DNA of 64,000 nt from Clostridia bacterium (GTDB lineage: Bacteria > Bacillota > Clostridia > Oscillospirales > Acutalibacteraceae): contig JAFYKZ010000026.1 of assembly GCA_017537365.1 (NCBI GenBank), positions 272,404 to 336,403 of the forward strand, given 5' to 3'. The notes under the pieces are model-generated. The model did not search any database. It was given only the letters and a program-made list of their open reading frames with translations, and was not told where the DNA came from. The position numbers and the translations under genes are program-made. Positions 1-7,432 of this stretch are shown here, one piece after another. The stretch's first letter is position 1, and every line of letters starts with the position of its first letter.

Positions 1-1
1 T

Positions 2-577
2 TTTGATATAACCGAAACCGATAAAGGTACTTATATTTTAAATGCAAACGATTTGTGTATGGCAGAAAACCTTAATAAAATGATTGCAGCAGGGGTTGAC
101 AGTATTAAGCTTGAAGGCAGAGCAAAATCCCATTATTATACCGCCGTTGTTACCAATGCTTATCGCGGAGCGCTTGATAGCTTGACCGCAGATAAAGATT
201 GGAAATGTCCTGAATGGGTTACTGATGAGCTTAATAAAATCAGCCACCGAAGCTATTCAACAGGCTTCTATTTCGGTGCTCCTCAAAATTCTCAGACTTA
301 TGAAAACGCAGGCTATGTCAGAGATTATGCAGTTGCCGCAATAGTAAACGGCTACAAAAACGGTTGTGTTACCGCTATTCTTAAAAACAAATTCTTGCGT
401 GGTCAAGAGCTTGACTGCTTAGAGCCTATGTCTGCCCCGTTTATTGTTAAGACCGATGAGCTATATAACGAAAAGAACGAGCTTATAGACTCGGCTCCCC
501 ACCCTATGATGACAATTAAAATCCCATTTAACAAACCGATTAAAAACGGTGCTTTGCTTAGAATGAAATCAGAATAA
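2..577 (+). CDS. U32 peptidase-family protein, C-terminal part (5' end outside window)
   Basis: The frame is open from the first bases of the window, so this is the C-terminal 191 residues of a longer protein. The segments GTYILNANDLCMAENL and AGVDSIKLEGRAKSHYY match the conserved core of U32 'collagenase-like' proteins. In Firmicutes the best-studied members (TrhP type) work in prephenate-dependent hydroxylation of tRNA uridine 34, with an iron-sulfur cluster, rather than as proteases. The tail after about residue 100 is the beta-rich C-terminal domain usual for the family. The stop is 14 bp before the next gene's preferred start, so the two are probably cotranscribed. The family is clear; the exact substrate (tRNA versus rRNA hydroxylation) is inference. 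Confidence 0.85.
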   Translation, partial: FDITETDKGTYILNANDLCMAENLNKMIAAGVDSIKLEGRAKSHYYTAVVTNAYRGALDSLTADKDWKCPEWVTDELNKISHRSYSTGFYFGAPQNSQTYENAGYVRDYAVAAIVNGYKNGCVTAILKNKFLRGQELDCLEPMSAPFIVKTDELYNEKNELIDSAPHPMMTIKIPFNKPIKNGALLRMKSE

Positions 578-591
578 AGGAAGTGAACTCG

Positions 592-1002
592 GTGGCAGAA
601 AAACAAAATTATAATACAAATGCTCGCAAATATATATTAAAATATTTAAAGGCAAACAGCGATACAACTGTTACTGCCGCCGATATTTCCGATTATTTAT
701 CCAAAAACGGTTTAAATGTTAATATAACAACCGTTTACCGCTATTTGAATAAACTAACCGCTGAGCAATGTGTTGTTAAATTCCCATCAAAAAACGGAAG
801 TGGCTCTATTTATCAGTTGAAACAAAGCGATAAGGCCTGCCACGAGCATATTCATGTTAAATGTATCAAATGCGGCAGACTAATTCATTTAGATTGTGGT
901 TTTATGACCGAAATTGAAAACCACCTTTCAAAAGACCATAACTTTACGCTGAGTTGCGACGGCAGTATTCTATATGGCATTTGTAATTTATGTAAAGACT
1001 AA
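592..1002 (+). CDS. Fur-family metal-dependent transcriptional regulator (Fur/Zur/PerR type)
   Basis: A 136-residue protein with an N-terminal winged helix (about residues 10-75, ending TTVYRYLNKL) and a C-terminal metal-binding dimerisation domain. It has the HEHIH metal-ligand cluster, CIKC near residue 88 and a final CNLC, the two CxxC pairs that hold structural zinc in this family. Two in-frame GTG codons compete for the start (583 and 592). The AAAGGAAG ribosome binding site at 576-583 lies 8 bp before 592 and overlaps 583, so 592 is chosen. The HEHIHxKCxKC pattern is common among clostridial Zur-like proteins, so control of the zinc ABC transporter at 17.4-19.7 kb is possible, but this is inference. 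Confidence 0.88.
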   Translation: MAEKQNYNTNARKYILKYLKANSDTTVTAADISDYLSKNGLNVNITTVYRYLNKLTAEQCVVKFPSKNGSGSIYQLKQSDKACHEHIHVKCIKCGRLIHLDCGFMTEIENHLSKDHNFTLSCDGSILYGICNLCKD

Positions 1003-1071
1003 CAAAGTTTTTTGATATTTTCATAAAAATATGGTTATAATTATAAAAAAAAATTTTTTTCAAAAAAAGGG

Positions 1072-1100
1072 TTGCAAACCTATTCCCTTTTGTGTATAAT
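1072..1100 (+). promoter_or_regulatory. Sigma-A type promoter of tRNA-fMet
   Basis: TTGCAA (1072-1077), a 17-bp spacer and a perfect TATAAT (1095-1100), ending 19 bp before the mature tRNA 5' end. Confidence 0.75.
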
Positions 1101-1119
1101 AATATTGTAAATAAGACAT

Positions 1120-1195
<76 letters not shown>

Positions 1196-1203
1196 TAAGG
1201 CTA

Positions 1204-1238
1204 GCCTTATCATCTCAATGATGGTAAGGCTTTTCTTT
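1204..1238 (+). terminator. Rho-independent terminator just inside attL
   Basis: An 11-bp stem (1204-1214 with 1220-1230) is followed by TTTTCTTT. It now ends transcription of tRNA-fMet and is supplied by the integrated element, so the tRNA remains insulated from element genes. Confidence 0.8.
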
Positions 1239-1494
1239 ATATTATGGCAGTATGGAGCAATACCGACCTATTCAGTTCTATTCCTATCTTTTTGGACGGC
1301 TCTTGGTCGGCTCGGTCAGTTTCCGCTCTCTAACGGCTACAATTATATAGTTTTAAACAATCTCACGAACAACTATCAAAGAAAAGGATGGTTGTTCGTT
1401 TTCTATTTACAAGGACAGAAATAATGACTCTGAGATTTGAAGTTCTCTATACCAAATGGTAAAATATTACAGTATAAAGGAAGTGATAATACTT

Positions 1495-1776
1495 ATGGTT
1501 GAAACTGAAAAACATATTGAAAATGAAACCGACCTTTTCAATGATACATATAAAGAAATCGGTAATGCTTTAGGTTTGGATGCCGCTCTAACTATATATC
1601 AAATGTATAAAGGACAACAAATAAACTTCCCTATTCATTTATTCAATGCTAAACGTATTTCAAAAAGTGTTATCAAAGAATTTGACGGAACAAACATCCG
1701 AGAATTAGCTAAACGCTACGGCTATTCAGAAAAAACCGTAAGACGCATGATTAAAGATAGTTTGGAAGAAGATTAA
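1495..1776 (+). CDS. Mor/C-like transcriptional activator (HTH)
   Basis: A 93-residue protein. ALGLDAALTIYQMYKGQQINFP followed by a basic helix-turn-helix (IRELAKRYGYSEKTVRRMIK) matches the Mor transcription-activator family known from phage Mu and found in many clostridial elements. The open frame extends upstream to 1456, but AAAGGAAGTG at 1477-1485 is correctly spaced for the ATG at 1495, which I use. It is the first gene of the element and could switch on element functions. The family call rests on motif recognition; the role within the element is inferred. Confidence 0.75.
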   Translation: MVETEKHIENETDLFNDTYKEIGNALGLDAALTIYQMYKGQQINFPIHLFNAKRISKSVIKEFDGTNIRELAKRYGYSEKTVRRMIKDSLEED

Positions 1777-1796
1777 AAGAAGGAGGACATGGATTA

Positions 1797-2276
1797 GTGA
1801 TACATAATGAAATTAGTGTTGTTTGTATAAAACCAAACGAAATACCAAGACCTGATTATATTGAAAACGATTTATTATATTTAAATAAGTTAGTAAATAT
1901 CGATAAAAATGGAAATCCGTGGGAAGAATTTGAAAGTTTTAAGATAGTTGAAATAAAAGATAATATAAATATTATTAGTAGTCCCAAAGGTAAAGAACGT
2001 TCTTTACCACTTGTTCGTAAAGTAGGCAGATACTCAAAATTCTATGGCGTGATGTACATAGTTAAACTAGATTCATCGCTTAATCTTGTTTCTATGACAC
2101 ACGATGAAGTAGTCGAATATTGTGTAAAATTTTTTCCTGATGAAATAAGTATGAAAGAATTAGGTTTAGAAGTTGAATTTCCTGATGATTGCGACGACGA
2201 CGATGATTACGAGGACGAATTAAGGAAAAAAGATGATGGTAATCGTCGCATTGAAATTTGGACTGATGATTGGTAA
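1797..2276 (+). CDS. Hypothetical acidic protein of the integrative element
   Basis: A 159-residue protein starting at GTG 1797, preceded by AAGGAGGAC at 1781-1789. I do not recognise a family. The middle is mixed alpha/beta without membrane segments. The last 40 residues contain an aspartate run (DDCDDDDDYEDE) followed by a basic patch and a DDW end. It lies 20 bp after the Mor-like gene and 30 bp before the small zinc-finger gene, so it belongs to the same leftmost operon. Acidic tails of this kind occur in DNA-mimic and anti-restriction proteins, but composition alone does not prove such a role. Confidence 0.65.
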   Translation: MIHNEISVVCIKPNEIPRPDYIENDLLYLNKLVNIDKNGNPWEEFESFKIVEIKDNINIISSPKGKERSLPLVRKVGRYSKFYGVMYIVKLDSSLNLVSMTHDEVVEYCVKFFPDEISMKELGLEVEFPDDCDDDDDYEDELRKKDDGNRRIEIWTDDW

Positions 2277-2306
2277 GTCTAATTTATATTGATAGAGGTG
2301 TTTAAA

Positions 2307-2486
2307 ATGGGAGAAATATATACAACAACAAGATGTTCTAAGTGTAATGGCAGCGGAGATATGGACTGTCCGAATTGTAATGGAACAGGATATAATCCAT
2401 ATGGAGGTCAATGCCATCGTTGTTATGGCGAAGGGACTGTAACTTGTGACCGTTGCGGTGGTAGTGGTACTGTAAGAAAAGATTAA
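2307..2486 (+). CDS. Small DnaJ-type zinc-finger protein (CxxCxGxG repeats)
   Basis: A 59-residue protein composed almost entirely of cysteine pairs with glycines: CSKCNGSG, CPNCNGTG, CHRCYGEG and CDRCGGSG. These are four CxxCxGxG units, the same pattern as the DnaJ/Hsp40 zinc-binding central domain, without a J domain. The start is ATG 2307 with AGAGGTG at 2294-2300; an upstream TTG at 2289 lacks a spaced ribosome binding site. It should bind two zinc ions. Standalone DnaJ-like fingers occur in phages and mobile elements; the function here is unknown. Confidence 0.8.
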   Translation: MGEIYTTTRCSKCNGSGDMDCPNCNGTGYNPYGGQCHRCYGEGTVTCDRCGGSGTVRKD

Positions 2487-2502
2487 AAAAGGAGGTGCTG
2501 AA

Positions 2503-2619
2503 ATGAAATGTCCGAATTGTGGCGATGATATGGTTGTAACTCAAACTCTTGCAGATGGAAAAATCGAAGTATGGTATTGTACAGAGTGTGGCTACGAAAC
2601 AAAGCGACCAGCTAGATAA
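2503..2619 (+). CDS. 38-residue zinc-ribbon microprotein
   Basis: ATG 2503 is preceded by a strong AAGGAGGTG (2489-2497). The 38 codons encode a classic four-cysteine ribbon: MKCPNCGDDM near the N terminus, then WYCTECGYE, ending in a basic KRPAR tail. It lies 16 bp downstream of the DnaJ-like finger gene. The clean ribosome binding site, conserved ribbon spacing (CxxC-N20-CxxC) and a hairpin soon after the stop support a real gene. Such ribbons often bind nucleic acid or partner proteins; the partner is unknown. Confidence 0.75.
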   Translation: MKCPNCGDDMVVTQTLADGKIEVWYCTECGYETKRPAR

Positions 2620-2693
2620 AAAGAAAACACAAAGTCCCTTATCTAATTAGGTAAGGGATAATTCATATAAGCGATAAAATAACCAAAAGTAAT

Positions 2694-2737
2694 AATCCTG
2701 ATAACAGTCAATAAAGCTGTTATCGGGATTTTTGTTT
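2694..2737 (+). terminator. Rho-independent terminator of the left operon
   Basis: A 14-bp stem (2694-2707 with 2717-2730, one G-U pair) is followed by a T-rich run. A weaker 9-bp hairpin without a T tract lies just upstream at 2635-2658. Confidence 0.8.
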
Positions 2738-2819
2738 TATATAAAAAATAATGAAAATAAATTCACAAACCCCCGATAGTCGCTAAATAAAAAATCTACA
2801 CAAAAGGAGATGATGAGAA

Positions 2820-3161
2820 TTGATTTATAAAATAGGTTCTGTGGCAGATATGCAAAGTATAGTGTTTGAGAATGACACCATAAAACAAACTATCTATCAC
2901 TATGCAAGTATATTGACCACAGAATATGGGGCAGATAGAAACGTTGATACAGACGATGGTGGTTATATCCTATACGCTACTATGGGTACAACCGCAGAGG
3001 AAATCAAAGCTTTCTTTGATTATACTCAAAACATTGTAGAATTTGTTGAAGTGCAGGACGATGTATGTTCTGCACTTTATATTTTAAGTAGTGATTACGG
3101 AGTGGTAATAATTATGTCATTAACTGACACACCACCCGAAATATTAAAAGAAATCAATTAA
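2820..3161 (+). CDS. Hypothetical protein
   Basis: A 113-residue protein starting at TTG 2820, supported by AAGGAG at 2804-2809 (about 10 bp away) and the absence of a nearby in-frame ATG. I recognise no family. It is acidic, soluble and mixed alpha/beta, ending SLTDTPPEILKEIN. It is 18 bp upstream of the DUF1643 gene, which has its own GGAGG, and both follow the terminator at 2.7 kb, so they form a separate two-gene unit. Confidence 0.6.
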   Translation: MIYKIGSVADMQSIVFENDTIKQTIYHYASILTTEYGADRNVDTDDGGYILYATMGTTAEEIKAFFDYTQNIVEFVEVQDDVCSALYILSSDYGVVIIMSLTDTPPEILKEIN

Positions 3162-3179
3162 CAAACGGAGGAATTTAAA

Positions 3180-3728
3180 ATGATTACAGAGAAAGACACC
3201 ATAAAATGCGAAGCAATATTTAACGATTCGCACACACATAGGTACTTGTGGAAACGAATATGGGATAAAGAAAAACCCACCATAGCAATTATTATGCTCA
3301 ATCCCTGTCAGGCAGATAATATCATTACCGATACTACAACATCCCTTGTAGTAAACAACGTAGCAAAGCTTCAGGAATACGGCGGTGTAGAGATATTAAA
3401 CCTGTACTCAAAGCTAACTACCAAGCTAAGCTTTAAAGAACCGGACGAGGAGCTAAACGATGAAGAAAACGATTCATATATCCTAAAATCTGTTGAATCA
3501 AGCTCCAAAACAATAATTGCTTGGGGTAAAGCCTCAAACAGTAACACAAGGATAGAAGAAAGAGCAATACAAGTCATTAACCTACTCCTACCCTACCAAG
3601 AAAAGCTTTATATGATATCTGATGGCTCAAGGATAGGCTTACACCCTCTAACACCAAGTATCCGCAGTAAGTGGATTCTTGAAAAATGCGAATTCCCAAA
3701 TCAACCCGAAGGACAACAAACCGAATAA
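3180..3728 (+). CDS. DUF1643 domain-containing protein
   Basis: A 182-residue protein. The pattern RYLWKRIWD...IAIIMLNPCQADN, then DTTTSLVVNNVAKLQEYGGVEILNLYS, is the DUF1643 signature (the 'IMLNPS-AD' and 'NL' motifs), covering about residues 20-150. DUF1643 proteins are widespread on phages, plasmids and genomic islands; their biochemical function is not established. The start ATG 3180 has GGAGG at 3166-3170. The proline- and glutamine-rich end (NQPEGQQTE) is likely disordered. It is convergent with the leftward orphan gene at 3854-4420, with a hairpin in between. Confidence 0.8.
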   Translation: MITEKDTIKCEAIFNDSHTHRYLWKRIWDKEKPTIAIIMLNPCQADNIITDTTTSLVVNNVAKLQEYGGVEILNLYSKLTTKLSFKEPDEELNDEENDSYILKSVESSSKTIIAWGKASNSNTRIEERAIQVINLLLPYQEKLYMISDGSRIGLHPLTPSIRSKWILEKCEFPNQPEGQQTE

Positions 3729-3736
3729 TAGTAAAA

Positions 3737-3765
3737 TGTTCCCGTATGCAAAACATACGGGAACA
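3737..3765. terminator. Hairpin between convergent genes
   Basis: A perfect 12-bp stem (3737-3748 with 3754-3765) with a CAAAA loop, nine bases after the DUF1643 stop. There is no T tract directly after it, so the termination strength is uncertain. Confidence 0.55.
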
Positions 3766-3827
3766 CACAAAAGCACAGGGAAAACCCTATGCTCCGCTAT
3801 TTTTTTATAAACACAAAACAAAAATAT

Positions 3828-3846
3828 TTCGTCGCTATCGTCGGTA
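3828..3846. repeat. 19-bp repeat, copy A (inverted relative to copy B at 6645-6663)
   Basis: TTCGTCGCTATCGTCGGTA lies between the convergent genes. Its exact reverse complement lies at 6645-6663, near the 3' end of the replication-ATPase gene. Confidence 0.7.
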
Positions 3847-3853
3847 TCGACGA

Positions 3854-4420
3854 TTATCCTTCTTTTTTTATGTATTCAACAAATTTCTCAAATTGGTCTT
3901 TCTTATAAAAGACTAAAACAAGACCACCATACCCTACATACATACTTTTAAACATTTCGGTATATGTAGAAGAAAGAATATCATAAATGCTTTCGATAAC
4001 TTCATCCTTGCTTTCTATAACTAAAAATATTCTACTTTTTTTAGTTCCATCCTCTACATAGACATTTTTAAAAAACCAAGAATAACGATATTTATCACCC
4101 AAAGCATTTAAAAGTTGTGTTCTACGGGTGTCATAATCTAAAAGAGGTTCAAGATATTCAAAAGTAAGATTCGACTTTTTAGGTTTTATTATATTTTCAG
4201 GTTTTCTTTTAGTTAGCTTATGCCCATAATAATACTTACTAAAATATTTATATCCCGAAGATCTATCAAAATCGTCATAGTCAATATCGCTATATTTTTT
4301 AATTGTTCTATTAAGAAAGTCAGTATATACCATCACTTCTCTTTCTTCTTTGCTTAAAGATAAAAATACTTCTTTGGCACTGTCTATAAAAAGTTGGAAA
4401 GCAGATTTTTTATAAGCCAT
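3854..4420 (-). CDS. Hypothetical protein, lone leftward gene of the element
   Basis: A 188-residue protein starting MAYKKSAFQLFIDSAKEVFLSLSKEEREVM. It is rich in Tyr, Lys and Phe and has no membrane segment, signal peptide or motif I can assign. It is the only gene in the element on the minus strand, and it is divergent from the 4725 gene across a roughly 300-bp control region with palindromes. In integrative elements and satellites, a lone divergent gene is often the repressor or a cargo gene such as a phage-defence function, but no helix-turn-helix or catalytic motif is visible, so its role stays open. The start ATG at 4420 has GGAGTG just upstream on the minus strand. Confidence 0.7.
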   Translation of the reverse strand: MAYKKSAFQLFIDSAKEVFLSLSKEEREVMVYTDFLNRTIKKYSDIDYDDFDRSSGYKYFSKYYYGHKLTKRKPENIIKPKKSNLTFEYLEPLLDYDTRRTQLLNALGDKYRYSWFFKNVYVEDGTKKSRIFLVIESKDEVIESIYDILSSTYTEMFKSMYVGYGGLVLVFYKKDQFEKFVEYIKKEG

Positions 4421-4724
4421 TTTATCACTCCATTTGATTTTTGCAAAAAATATATAGCAAAAAACGTTTTGCTTAGGATAACCTTTGCGAATTTGAGTCG
4501 CTTTGATTTGCCTTTACGATACTACACAAAAGCCAAAAAGTCAATATTAATTCCAACATAACCTATAAATTACAAGCGATTTTGATGTTCTTTTGCTACT
4601 TTTCGTTAAGAGCTTCTAATTATGTTACAATAAGAGTGTCCTTTCGAGGAACGTTCGAACGAAAAAAATCACATTTAAAATTTAATTTTATGGCAACCAA
4701 TCGTTGCAGAAAGTAGGTTCAACT
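4421..4724. promoter_or_regulatory. Divergent control region with palindromes
   Basis: A gene-free stretch between divergent genes. It contains two short palindromes that could be repressor sites: AGCAAAA-AACG-TTTTGCT at 4456-4473, just upstream of the leftward gene, and CGTTCGAACG at 4652-4661, upstream of the rightward gene. A TTACAAT at about 4625-4631 could be a -10 element for the rightward gene. No coding potential was seen. Confidence 0.5.
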
Positions 4725-5117
4725 ATGTCAATTTTTCCATCTTTAAATGATTATGTCATCTGTGAATTACCAAATGACGTACCAACCCTCAAATGTCGTG
4801 CTATTATTTGCGATGTTTGTGTAACAAAAACTAACCCCGAGTACGAGACAGGCAATATCGCCATTGCGTTTATAGTGCTATGCCCTACATTTGACGAGCC
4901 TTTCGTTTACGAAAAGCACTTCACGAATTGGTCCATAGAAGGCGGTATTGAGGCGGCTTTCGAGTGTTTGATTGATGATAACTTAGCAGGTAGTTTTTAT
5001 GAGTTAATTGGTACGGTATTTGATGCAGAGATAACTTATAATGCGTATGAAAATAAAATTCACGCAGAGTTAGAATTGCAAGAAATGTTACTGCCACCAC
5101 CCTCTATTAAAAACTAG
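4725..5117 (+). CDS. Hypothetical protein
   Basis: A 130-residue acidic protein starting MSIFPSLNDYVICELP, with no recognised family. The ATG at 4725 (AAGTAGG at 4711-4717) is preferred over an upstream TTG at 4704. It shows beta-strand-like alternation, no membrane segments, and ends in a proline stretch (LPPPSIKN). As the first gene of the rightward operon, immediately before the P-loop replication-type ATPase, it may be an accessory replication or regulatory factor; that is inference from position. Confidence 0.6.
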   Translation: MSIFPSLNDYVICELPNDVPTLKCRAIICDVCVTKTNPEYETGNIAIAFIVLCPTFDEPFVYEKHFTNWSIEGGIEAAFECLIDDNLAGSFYELIGTVFDAEITYNAYENKIHAELELQEMLLPPPSIKN

Positions 5118-5129
5118 TAGCAAAATTAT

Positions 5130-5152
5130 GGAGAGCGGTATATCCGCTCTCC
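5130..5152. terminator. GC-rich hairpin before the ATPase gene
   Basis: A 9-bp perfect stem GGAGAGCGG/CCGCTCTCC with a TATAT loop and no T tract. It may attenuate or protect the mRNA rather than terminate transcription. Confidence 0.45.
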
Positions 5153-5179
5153 TCACTAAACAAAAAGGAGATAAAAATA

Positions 5180-6718
5180 ATGAAACTTAAACCCACGAAA
5201 AAAACATATAATATTTCTGACGCAGTTTATAACGTAGTTGTCAATAAATGTGAATTTTTTGTTGACATGAACAATGAAGCCTTTTTGGTTTCTCGTAACA
5301 AGAATAATTATGACCTAATCTATCTTTCCCGTGCAGACGACGCTAAAAATTTTTTTATGATGTTGTACTTTAATAAATATAAAGTAACCGTAAAGAAAGC
5401 AGATATTTCAACTGCTTATGAAAATATCTGTGCGATCGTAACACAATGCAAACAACAAACACCCGTATATACACGTGTTGGCTATTGTAATAACACTTTA
5501 TATTACGATTTAAATAATCAAAAAGGCGAAGTTATCGCAATAGATAAAGACGATGTACTAATTAAGTCTAAATCCAATATAAAAGATATTTATTTTTATG
5601 AAGATACTTCTATGTGTAATCAGACAGAACCCTTTCAAAGTGATTATACACTATTTGATTTTATAGATAATTTCTACAATATAGAAAAAGAACAAAAGTT
5701 ACTCTTGGCGGTATATATGTGTGCCGCCTTCATCCCTGATATCAAACACCCCATACTAATTGTTGAGGGCGAAAAAGGGGCTGGCAAGACTAAATTACTC
5801 TCCTATTTAAGCAAAATGATAAATCCTGTAACTAAAGATGTTTTCGTTTTGCCAAAGAAAGAGGATGATTTAATTACTACGTTAAGCAACAATCATTTTT
5901 CTGCTTTTGATAATATTGGAAAGCTATCACCTGATTTTTGCAACGTTTTTTGCCAATCCTCGACAGGTGGTACACTTTCCAAACGTAAGCTTTACTCGGA
6001 TAATCGAGAAATTTGTATTAATATAAAACGTTTGGTAGCTCTTAATGGCATTAATCTTGAAATATCACAAAGTGACCTGCTTGACCGCTCTATTTTAATG
6101 CATTTAAACCGCATAGATGAAAGTAAAAGACGTACAGACGAAGAACTCGACGCGGATTTTCAAAACGTTTTACCCCATGTTTTAGGTGATGTTTTCTTCA
6201 TCCTTTCGAAAGCTTTAAGTATTTATCCTACTGTTAATCTAGCCGAATATCCAAGAATGGCTGATTTTAGCCGTTACGGATATGCCATAGCAGAAGCTAT
6301 TGAAGAAGGTTTGGGTAGTACATTCATTAAAACTTACAAAGACAATATAAAGTTAGCAACTGAATCTGCAGTACAGGAAAATCCTGTACTTAATTCTCTA
6401 AGAGAATTTGTAGAGTACAAAAAGCATTGGCGTGGCACTATGACCGAATTGCTTAATGAATTGCAAAAAATAGTGCGTAAACTATATATCAGTAAATCGT
6501 TACCTTCCTCATTTCCAAACAATGCAAATGGTTTATCGCGTATACTTAATACTCATAAACACGAATTAAAAAATTTAGATGTAAATGTTGAAATAGGAAG
6601 AACAACTAATCGCTATGTTGAAGTAAGCAAAATAGGTTTAAATTTACCGACGATAGCGACGAATTCGACGACAAAAAATGATTTTGAAAACAGAAAATCT
6701 TTGCTCGATGAAGACTAA
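5180..6718 (+). CDS. P-loop ATPase, element replication protein (helicase-like)
   Basis: A 512-residue protein. The Walker A motif GEKGAGKT is at residues 197-204; a Walker B-like SAFDN is at about 241-245; a sensor-type LNGIN is near 289; and an arginine-finger-like DRS is at 302-304. This order (P-loop, acidic strand, 'NGI', 'DRS') is that of the SF3/D5-like ATPases of phage and plasmid replication proteins, usually fused to or encoded with primases. No primase motif is obvious in the N-terminal 170 residues. AAAGGAG lies 8 bp before ATG 5180. It is probably the replication ATPase of the excised element. The 3' end holds copy B of a 19-bp inverted repeat and codes for a Thr/Asn-rich tail. 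Confidence 0.75.
   Translation: MKLKPTKKTYNISDAVYNVVVNKCEFFVDMNNEAFLVSRNKNNYDLIYLSRADDAKNFFMMLYFNKYKVTVKKADISTAYENICAIVTQCKQQTPVYTRVGYCNNTLYYDLNNQKGEVIAIDKDDVLIKSKSNIKDIYFYEDTSMCNQTEPFQSDYTLFDFIDNFYNIEKEQKLLLAVYMCAAFIPDIKHPILIVEGEKGAGKTKLLSYLSKMINPVTKDVFVLPKKEDDLITTLSNNHFSAFDNIGKLSPDFCNVFCQSSTGGTLSKRKLYSDNREICINIKRLVALNGINLEISQSDLLDRSILMHLNRIDESKRRTDEELDADFQNVLPHVLGDVFFILSKALSIYPTVNLAEYPRMADFSRYGYAIAEAIEEGLGSTFIKTYKDNIKLATESAVQENPVLNSLREFVEYKKHWRGTMTELLNELQKIVRKLYISKSLPSSFPNNANGLSRILNTHKHELKNLDVNVEIGRTTNRYVEVSKIGLNLPTIATNSTTKNDFENRKSLLDED
6645..6663. repeat. 19-bp repeat, copy B (reverse complement of 3828-3846)
   Basis: TACCGACGATAGCGACGAA lies within the last codons of the replication-type ATPase gene. 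It is an exact inverted match to copy A, 2.8 kb away. Confidence 0.7.
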
Positions 6719-6740
6719 TAAAATTAGGAGGACTTTAACT

Positions 6741-7283
6741 ATGTGCAAGATAAAAAGTTCTAAAATAGTTGAACCTATATTAAATAAAACTTCTAAAAAA
6801 TTTAAAAGTAATGGATATGGCAAATATGAATATCCTATTTACGGCAAGGTTCCTTGGGGAGAATATTTTTCTAAAATCGTGAGAGTTAAAGACACAACAA
6901 CGAAAGCAGGAGAACCTGCAATAGAAGTATTTTATGACATAAGAGATTTTGGCGTTTGTTATAAAATAGCTAATCGTTGGATTAATGATAATGGAACTGA
7001 TGGATTTTACTATATTAAGCAAAAATATAAAATTGATTCCAAAGCTTATGAAAAGTTTGTTGATTTGATGGCTCAGATTTTAAGAAAAGGCAATTCTGAA
7101 TTTGAATATGAAGAAATAATCGGTATTACCGAACATATAAAACTCGACTATAATAGTAATAATTATTGTGAATTCATAGAACGTACTCCATTTGATTTTT
7201 GGGACTATCGTGATCCAAGAATTAGTAGAAATTATGATGATGTAGAAGAAATTTTAAAAAATAATAAACCAACTGATGAATAA
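6741..7283 (+). CDS. Hypothetical protein downstream of the replication ATPase
   Basis: A 180-residue protein; ATG 6741 with GGAGGA at 6727-6732 is chosen over an open upstream extension to 6678 that overlaps the ATPase gene. The N terminus is basic (KTSKKFKSNGYGKYEYPIYG) and the rest is rich in Tyr/Asp/Asn, with repeated aromatic segments (FDFWDYRDPR). No family was recognised. Its position between the ATPase and excisionase suggests a DNA-processing accessory role, but the sequence shows no catalytic motif. Confidence 0.6.
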   Translation: MCKIKSSKIVEPILNKTSKKFKSNGYGKYEYPIYGKVPWGEYFSKIVRVKDTTTKAGEPAIEVFYDIRDFGVCYKIANRWINDNGTDGFYYIKQKYKIDSKAYEKFVDLMAQILRKGNSEFEYEEIIGITEHIKLDYNSNNYCEFIERTPFDFWDYRDPRISRNYDDVEEILKNNKPTDE

Positions 7284-7300
7284 TAACTTACAATTTAAGT

Positions 7301-7369
7301 TGTCACCTATCACAAACACTAAACTTGGTTTGTAATTAAAATAAAAATAGTGCCTTGTGGTAGGTGGCA
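7301..7369 (+). promoter_or_regulatory. Long RNA hairpin upstream of the excisionase gene
   Basis: TGTCACCTATCACAA (7301-7315) can pair along all 15 positions with TTGTGGTAGGTGGCA (7355-7369) if two G-U pairs are allowed, enclosing a 39-nt AT-rich loop. The two G-U pairs mean the RNA, not the DNA, is the better palindrome, pointing to a cis-acting RNA structure. It sits 64 bp before the excisionase start. The function is inferred. Confidence 0.45.
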
Positions 7370-7432
7370 TTAAACTCGAAAATAATTAAACTTTATTTAT
7401 ATATTATTTTATTAAGAAAGGATGTCCTAAGT

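Noticed and set aside
1218..1424. 68-codon rightward ORF next to attL
   Set aside because: It starts inside a terminator hairpin, has no ribosome binding site and no protein-like composition.
2820..3161. Start at the ATG ATG near 2810-2815
   Set aside because: Those codons run into a stop after four further codons in their frame; the TTG at 2820 fits the ribosome binding site and frame.
4652..4661. LexA (SOS) box
   Set aside because: CGTTCGAACG is palindromic, but it does not match the Gram-positive GAAC-N4-GTTC order, so it is kept only as an unspecified operator candidate.
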